A stretch of 64,000 nucleotides of DNA from the NCBI RefSeq assembly GCF_000425385.1, contig NZ_KE384357.1, forward strand, positions 394,579 through 458,578. Direction: 5' to 3'. The notes under the pieces are model-generated. The model ran no database searches. It was not told the origin of the DNA and saw only the letters and a program-made list of their open reading frames with translations. How positions within the stretch are numbered: position 1 is the stretch's first letter; each line of letters starts with the position of its first letter. This DNA comes from Pseudoduganella violaceinigra DSM 15887 (GTDB lineage: Bacteria > Pseudomonadota > Gammaproteobacteria > Burkholderiales > Burkholderiaceae_D). A program made the position numbers and the translations under genes. Below, piece by piece: positions 60,217 through 64,000 of this stretch.

Positions 60217-61125
60217 TTACCAATCTGCCCAGGCGAATGAACGCACCGGCATGGACATCGACAGGAAGGCCGGCTCAGGTTCCGGCGGCGGTGGCGCGGG
60301 CAGCCAGTCGCGCGGGTCGACCCGGTAGTATTTGCGCAGTTCGCCGTACAGCGCCGCATGGCGCGCGGCCAGCTGCCAGGGCCGGGTGAAGAAGGTTTCG
60401 GTGACGACGGCGAAAAACTCGGCCGGGCTGGTGGCGCCGTAATGGTCGAGCACCCCGTCCTGGCGCCCCAGCCAGGCTTCCTGGCGCAGGTTGGCGTAAT
60501 CGCGCGACAGCACTTGCGACCAGCTGCGGTAGCTGTCCGGGCTGCCCAGGTAGGGGGCGCCATTATTGCTGCCCGATTCGCTGTCGAGCTGGTGGGCGAA
60601 TTCATGCAGGACCACGTTATTGCCGCCTTGCCAGTCCCGCGTACCGCGCTCGACATCGTCCCAGGACAGCACGATGCGGCCGTCGCTCCAGGATTCGCCC
60701 AGCATCTGCTGGCGCGCCGGCGTGACGACGCCGCCCGCCCCGACCTCGTTGCGCTCGGCAATGAAGGCGGACGGATACAGCAGGATGGTGTGGAGGGCGC
60801 GATAGACCTTGCTCGGCTTATCGAGCAGCAGCAGGCAGGCCTGGGCGGCAATGGTGATCCGCATCGCGGACGTGACTTCCAGGCCGGCGCAGCCGATGAA
60901 TTTCTTCTGATGCAGGAATTGCGCCACCATCCGCTGCAATTGGCGCTGCTGCTCCGGCGTCAGTTTGCGGTAAAAGGGGACGCTGGCTTCCAGGACGGCC
61001 TGGTCGGCCGCCGCCAGCGGGCGCGCAAGGGCCCGCCGCAATGTCCAGCGTGGGTACACGATTGGCACCGAGATGACCAGCGCCGTCAAAATAAGCCAAA
61101 GCAAAGCTTCCATAATGCCGTCCAT
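60217..61125 (-). CDS. mtfA: MtfA-family zinc peptidase
   Basis: A 302-residue M90 peptidase: an N-terminal membrane helix (ALLWLILTALVISVPIV), QQRQLQRMVAQFLHQKKFIGCAGLEVT, the zinc motif HEFAHQLD (HExxH) and the downstream Glu in EFFAVVTETFF. In E. coli MtfA binds Mlc and affects ptsG; it is also an aminopeptidase. The start may be 61125 or 61113. The C-terminal tail is Pro-rich (PAPPPPEPEPAF). It is followed 6 bp later by the kinase gene. Confidence 0.9.
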   Translation of the reverse strand: MDGIMEALLWLILTALVISVPIVYPRWTLRRALARPLAAADQAVLEASVPFYRKLTPEQQRQLQRMVAQFLHQKKFIGCAGLEVTSAMRITIAAQACLLLLDKPSKVYRALHTILLYPSAFIAERNEVGAGGVVTPARQQMLGESWSDGRIVLSWDDVERGTRDWQGGNNVVLHEFAHQLDSESGSNNGAPYLGSPDSYRSWSQVLSRDYANLRQEAWLGRQDGVLDHYGATSPAEFFAVVTETFFTRPWQLAARHAALYGELRKYYRVDPRDWLPAPPPPEPEPAFLSMSMPVRSFAWADW

Positions 61126-61207
61126 AACAGAACTTGTTCCGCCACAGATGGGGCTGCCTAACGGCATTTCAACATACCGTCACTGGAAGCTTATCACCGT
61201 TCCCTGC

Positions 61208-61843
61208 TTACGGCAGAGCCTTTTGCATGGACGATGGGACGCCGAACAGGGCTGCCACCAGGGGATCGCGCTGCACCGGTGCCCGGTTGACGCGGATCGC
61301 ATAATGGGTGTCATCGGCCAGAATATGGAAATGACGGCCATTGCCGGCCATGTTCTGCTCGCGCAGGCTGGGACGCTCTTTACGCGGCGGCGCGCCTTCG
61401 CGCTTCGGCTGGGCGATTGCCGCCAGGAAGGCCTGCACGCGTTCGGCGTCCGGGGTCAGCTGGTAGACAGCCTTGCCCAGGTAGGTCGCCGTGCCTTCGA
61501 TATAGCGAGCCAATTCGATCACGCCGGCTTCACGCAGGTCGCGAATGTATTTGCGGGCTCCGGAAGGCGAAAACTTCAGGAACCAGGCGATTTCGTCCGC
61601 CAGCATTTCATGGTTTTGTAATTCCGCCACCAGTTTCTGCATATTTTCAATACGGCGCAGTGTTGCCGAGGTGGAACGGACGCGTTCGATTGGGGCTAGC
61701 GACAGGGCTTTGCGTTCCGTAATCGGACCGGGACGCTCAACCAGCGCCAGGCGGGGACGTGACGGGACGGCCGGCATAGGTGCCGGCAGCTCAAGGGTAG
61801 CTTCGATTTCGAGGCCATGGGACGATTCTCTGATAGCGTGCAT
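61208..61843 (-). CDS. Winged-helix DNA-binding-type protein, unknown role
   Basis: A 211-residue cytosolic protein. Residues ~65-125 form a winged helix (LVAELQNHEMLADEIAWFLKFSPSGARKYIRDLREAGVIEL, then TYLGKAVYQLT). The N-terminal 50 residues are Pro/Arg-rich and the C-terminal part is unassigned. AGGAG 8 nt upstream supports the start. It is likely a regulator; target unknown. Confidence 0.7.
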   Translation of the reverse strand: MHAIRESSHGLEIEATLELPAPMPAVPSRPRLALVERPGPITERKALSLAPIERVRSTSATLRRIENMQKLVAELQNHEMLADEIAWFLKFSPSGARKYIRDLREAGVIELARYIEGTATYLGKAVYQLTPDAERVQAFLAAIAQPKREGAPPRKERPSLREQNMAGNGRHFHILADDTHYAIRVNRAPVQRDPLVAALFGVPSSMQKALP

Positions 61844-62073
61844 TTGAACACTCCTTGTAGATGCCAGGGTGGATTCACAGGCTCCAGAATGCCTGCCTGC
61901 GACTCATCGGTCTGTGCGGCAACGAACATACGAACAAACTAACATTAGCTATTTGCCAATATGAGTCCGTCCAGGCTTAGATCAAGGGGGGCTGTGTGAG
62001 TTCCCGAACAGATGGGCAAGCGGGCCGCCCTCTATGCTGAATCCGGCATCAACCAACCAGAGAGGGAACGATC

Positions 62074-62337
62074 ATGAAATACCCAGTCCTGCTCGCAGCC
62101 ATGGCCCTGGTCGCCCTGAGCGCCTGCGAAAAGACCGTTACCAACAATCCACCACCGGCCGTGGAACCGGCGCCGCCACAGCCGGCCGTGGTGCCCGGAC
62201 CACCGGGGCCAGCCGGCCCACAGGGTGAACCCGGCAAACCCGGCGCCCCGGGCCCGCAGGGCGAGCCGGGCAAACCGGGCAGCGACACGGTGATCGTGCA
62301 GCCGCAAACCCCGCCGCCCGAGCCAGCCAAGCAATAG
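62074..62337 (+). CDS. Collagen-like lipoprotein
   Basis: An 87-residue lipoprotein: signal YPVLLAAMALVALSAC (lipobox LSAC) then Pro-rich linker, and a G-x-Y collagen-type run (PGPPGPAGPQGEPGKPGAPG, about 10 triplets at residues 41-70) then a short PPPEPAKQ tail. Collagen-like triple helices occur in some bacterial surface proteins. The ATG follows GAGAGGGAA. It is a small gene, with the triplets likely to trimerise; role unknown. Confidence 0.85.
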   Translation: MKYPVLLAAMALVALSACEKTVTNNPPPAVEPAPPQPAVVPGPPGPAGPQGEPGKPGAPGPQGEPGKPGSDTVIVQPQTPPPEPAKQ

Positions 62338-62344
62338 GAACGCA

Positions 62345-62374
62345 GCCGCCATCCCTGCCCGTTGGGATGGCGGC
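62345..62374 (+). terminator. Hairpin after the collagen-like gene
   Basis: GCCGCCATCCC / GGGATGGCGGC, 11-bp perfect stem with an 8-nt loop, 8 bp after the stop; no T-tract. Confidence 0.6.
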
Positions 62375-62409
62375 CTGGACGAAACTCCAATACTGAAATT
62401 ACATCCACG

Positions 62410-62438
62410 TTGTAAAAAGACTACATACTTGCTATAAT
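62410..62438 (+). promoter_or_regulatory. Sigma-70 promoter of the OmpA-family gene
   Basis: TTGTAA (62410-62415), spacer of 17 bp, TATAAT (62433-62438). The transcript would start near 62445 and have a ~137-nt leader. Confidence 0.8.
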
Positions 62439-62526
62439 TCAAGGCAATTGTGCGCCATCGCACAGAGATTGGCGGAAATCCACGCCTACACTAAGCCCAC
62501 AGCCAAGTAACTTAGCTGGGAAATGG

Positions 62527-62553
62527 AGCCGCGCGACTTTTTTCTGCGCGGCT
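62527..62553 (+). promoter_or_regulatory. Leader hairpin before the OmpA-family start
   Basis: AGCCGCGC / GCGCGGCT with an 11-nt U-rich loop, 28 bp before the GTG. An additional pairing CAGC-x-AAGT / ACTT-x-GCTG lies at about 62502-62518. It could stabilise the message or act as an attenuator; not established. Confidence 0.45.
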
Positions 62554-62581
62554 TTGCTACTCAAACAACGGGAGTTTTCTT

Positions 62582-63634
62582 GTGAATAAGATTAAAAATA
62601 TCGCCATCGCCGCAGCGCTGATGTCGGCGTCTTTCGCCGCTTCGGCCCAAGACCTGCTCAACCAAAACTGGTACGTCGGTGTCCAAGGTGGCGCCATGCG
62701 TCCCGACAGCGCTTGGGCCACCAGCAAAGACGATGCTGCTTACGGCCTGAAACTGGGCAAGGCGCTGAATGAGAAATGGGACTTGCAGATGAACGCCACC
62801 TACGGTTCCTCTGAAGACCTGAGCAACCGTTACACCCAGAAAGTGCTGGGCGCCGATGCTCTGTACATGTTTAATCGCAGCTACTTCCGCCCATTCCTGC
62901 TGGTCGGTGGCGGCCTGCAGCGCGACAAAAACAATTTGGCCACCAGCCTGGCCGAGCCAACCCGCACCTCGCCATTCCTGGCGGCCGGTATCGGCGTACA
63001 GGTTGACCTGACCAAGCGCCTGTTCCTGCAAGCTGACCTGCGCAACGTGCACGGCTTCCTCCGCGGCGACGAGTTCAACCATTCGTACTCGAACAACAAG
63101 TACCTGATGCTGTCGCTGAACTATCTGCTCGGCGCTGCGCCGCAGCCAGCCCCGGCACCAGCCCCAGCTCCGGCACCAGTGGCTCCAGTAGTCCAGCCGG
63201 CAGCGGAACCAGTCGCTCCGCCGCCACCACCGCCAGCAGCGCCGAAGTTCGAAAAAGTGACCATGGCCGCTAACGAACTGTTCGCCTTCGACAGCGCCAA
63301 CCTGGCGCCGGAACAGCCGAAGCTGGACGACATGGCCAAGCTGCTGAACGATGACACCTCGGTCAACAACGTGGTCATCACCGGCCACACCGACCGTCTG
63401 GGTGCCGACAAATACAACCAGAAGCTGTCCGAGCGCCGTGCTGAAGCCGTCAAGGCTTACCTGGTGAGCAAGGGCGTGTCCGCTTCACGTCTGTCCGCAC
63501 AAGGCAAGGGCAAGTCCCAGCCAGTGGTTCAGTGCAACGACAAGAAGATGAAGCGTGCCGACCTGATCAAGTGCCTGGAGCCTAACCGTCGCGTGGAAAT
63601 CGACCAGGTGACCGCGCAGCGCCGCGCCAAGTAA
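62582..63634 (+). CDS. OmpA-family outer-membrane protein
   Basis: A 350-residue protein: signal peptide (IAIAAALMSASFAASA), a beta-barrel of eight strands (~24-180; NWYVGVQGGAMRP, FLLVGGGLQRDK), a Pro/Ala linker (APQPAPAPAPAPAPVAPVVQ), and a C-terminal OmpA domain (~225-345; ITGHTDRLGADKYNQKLSERRAEAVKAYL, SAQGKGKSQP, NRRVEID) binding peptidoglycan. Two Cys (VVQCND, IKCLEP) likely disulfide. It begins with GTG after CGGGAG. Strong promoter and terminator suggest abundance. Confidence 0.95.
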   Translation: MNKIKNIAIAAALMSASFAASAQDLLNQNWYVGVQGGAMRPDSAWATSKDDAAYGLKLGKALNEKWDLQMNATYGSSEDLSNRYTQKVLGADALYMFNRSYFRPFLLVGGGLQRDKNNLATSLAEPTRTSPFLAAGIGVQVDLTKRLFLQADLRNVHGFLRGDEFNHSYSNNKYLMLSLNYLLGAAPQPAPAPAPAPAPVAPVVQPAAEPVAPPPPPPAAPKFEKVTMAANELFAFDSANLAPEQPKLDDMAKLLNDDTSVNNVVITGHTDRLGADKYNQKLSERRAEAVKAYLVSKGVSASRLSAQGKGKSQPVVQCNDKKMKRADLIKCLEPNRRVEIDQVTAQRRAK

Positions 63635-63651
63635 TTACTGCCGACGCAGTC

Positions 63652-63677
63652 AAAAAAGGGCCTTCGGGCCCTTTTTT
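63652..63677 (+). terminator. Terminator of the OmpA-family gene
   Basis: AAAAAAGGGCC-TTCG-GGCCCTTTTTT stem with a UUCG tetraloop, then T-run. A typical intrinsic terminator, usable both ways. Confidence 0.92.
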
Positions 63678-63726
63678 TGTGTCCCGCCGCACGGTCAGCC
63701 AGGCCAGCGCGGCGTAAGCTCGCCCC

Positions 63727-64000
63727 ATGAGCTGGAGACGCATCCCCCATATCGCCAGGAAGTTGCCCCTTGTCGGCTGGTGCGCGGTCACGCAGTGGCT
63801 GGAACATCGTGCCAGCAGCAAGGGCGCGGCGCTCGCCTTCTACACCTTGTTCTCGCTCGCGCCCATCCTGGTGCTGGTGATCGCCATTGCAGGCCTGTTC
63901 TACGGCAGGGAAGCGGCCCAGGGCGAGCTGTTTTTCCAATTGCGCGGCCTGGTGGGCAGCCAGGGCGCGCAAGCGATCCAGCTGATCCTGTCCGGTGCCG
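63727..64000 (+). CDS. YihY/BrkB-family membrane protein, N-terminal part
   Basis: The first 91 codons of a YihY/virulence factor BrkB protein (often mislabelled RNase BN): WCAVTQWLEHRASSKGAALAFYTLFSLAPILVLVIAIAGLFYG, the first membrane helix and family motif, then EAAQGELFFQLRGLVG. The rest lies beyond the window. These are six-helix inner-membrane proteins with unknown transport function. Start ATG at 63727; weak ribosome site. Confidence 0.9.
   Translation, partial: MSWRRIPHIARKLPLVGWCAVTQWLEHRASSKGAALAFYTLFSLAPILVLVIAIAGLFYGREAAQGELFFQLRGLVGSQGAQAIQLILSGA

Noticed and set aside
61844..62073. Small gene or RNA in the 230-bp gap before the collagen-like gene
   Set aside because: No frame with a start and ribosome site, and no hairpin with T-tract; only promoter-like AT-rich DNA.
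63727..64000. RNase BN annotation for the last gene
   Set aside because: YihY/BrkB proteins were named RNase BN by mistake; the membrane helix and family motif indicate a membrane protein.

Overview
The window is high-GC, densely packed chromosomal DNA from a betaproteobacterium, most likely the family Oxalobacteraceae (Massilia/Telluria/Duganella/Janthinobacterium group). That placement is an inference from gene content: a large RpoD with a long N-terminal extension and acidic insert, a ProQ-like RNA chaperone, cydP-cydA-cydB-cydX, a phasin, an OmpA protein with a Pro/Ala linker, and nested intergenic inverted repeats. There is no phage, integrase, transposase, CRISPR array, rRNA or tRNA that I can see. 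The window is core and housekeeping DNA with a few lineage-specific operons.

Layout. 1-9.3 kb: 3' end of ppc, a GIN-domain protein, a GNAT/yjdM divergent pair, a three-gene operon of two tandem HAF-repeat membrane-anchored proteins plus an S33-type hydrolase, a small secreted protein, and rpoD behind a long structured leader with its own terminator. 9.6-15.7 kb: proQ-like gene, RNase D-like exonuclease, a diheme plus triheme cytochrome c pair, an isolated PilT/PilU-type ATPase, a truncated RlmI-like methyltransferase and a second GIN-domain protein. 15.7-21.4 kb: a copper acquisition operon (DUF2946, PCuAC, YcnI, TonB-dependent receptor) and the purU-yaeQ-M48 operon. 21.5-28.1 kb: MDR oxidoreductase, hemerythrin, KGG stress protein, then a four-gene operon built around a FAD oxidase-methyltransferase fusion. 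28.2-34.9 kb: modABC-modE, then a GbsR/MarR regulator with the cytochrome bd genes. 34.9-40.5 kb: assorted single genes (Cho nuclease, YgjP-like peptidase, GH79 glycosidase, LOG protein, TetR regulator, phasin).

40.5-48.3 kb: a 1,207-residue REC-REC-GAF-PAS-GGDEF-EAL-REC protein behind a histidine kinase whose ATP lid is deleted, then a lipase and a Tat-exported two-subunit GMC dehydrogenase. 48.3-55.2 kb: trmJ/suhB divergent pair, rhlE-type helicase, hyi, and a lipoprotein/coiled-coil/DksA-like/USP cluster. 55.2-61.8 kb: small stress proteins and a second signalling cluster (PAS kinase with an HD-GYP regulator, a convergent PAS kinase, mtfA, a winged-helix protein). 61.8-64 kb: a collagen-like lipoprotein, an OmpA-family protein with a strong promoter and structured leader, and the 5' end of a YihY/BrkB gene.

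Themes: redox and metal economy (copper uptake, molybdate uptake, bd oxidase, cytochromes c, GMC dehydrogenase) and c-di-GMP/two-component signalling. The items I would follow first are the FAD-methyltransferase fusion operon, the lid-less kinase paired with the c-di-GMP hybrid protein, the rpoD leader RNA, and three nested inverted-repeat elements, one of which supplies the stop codon of a gene.
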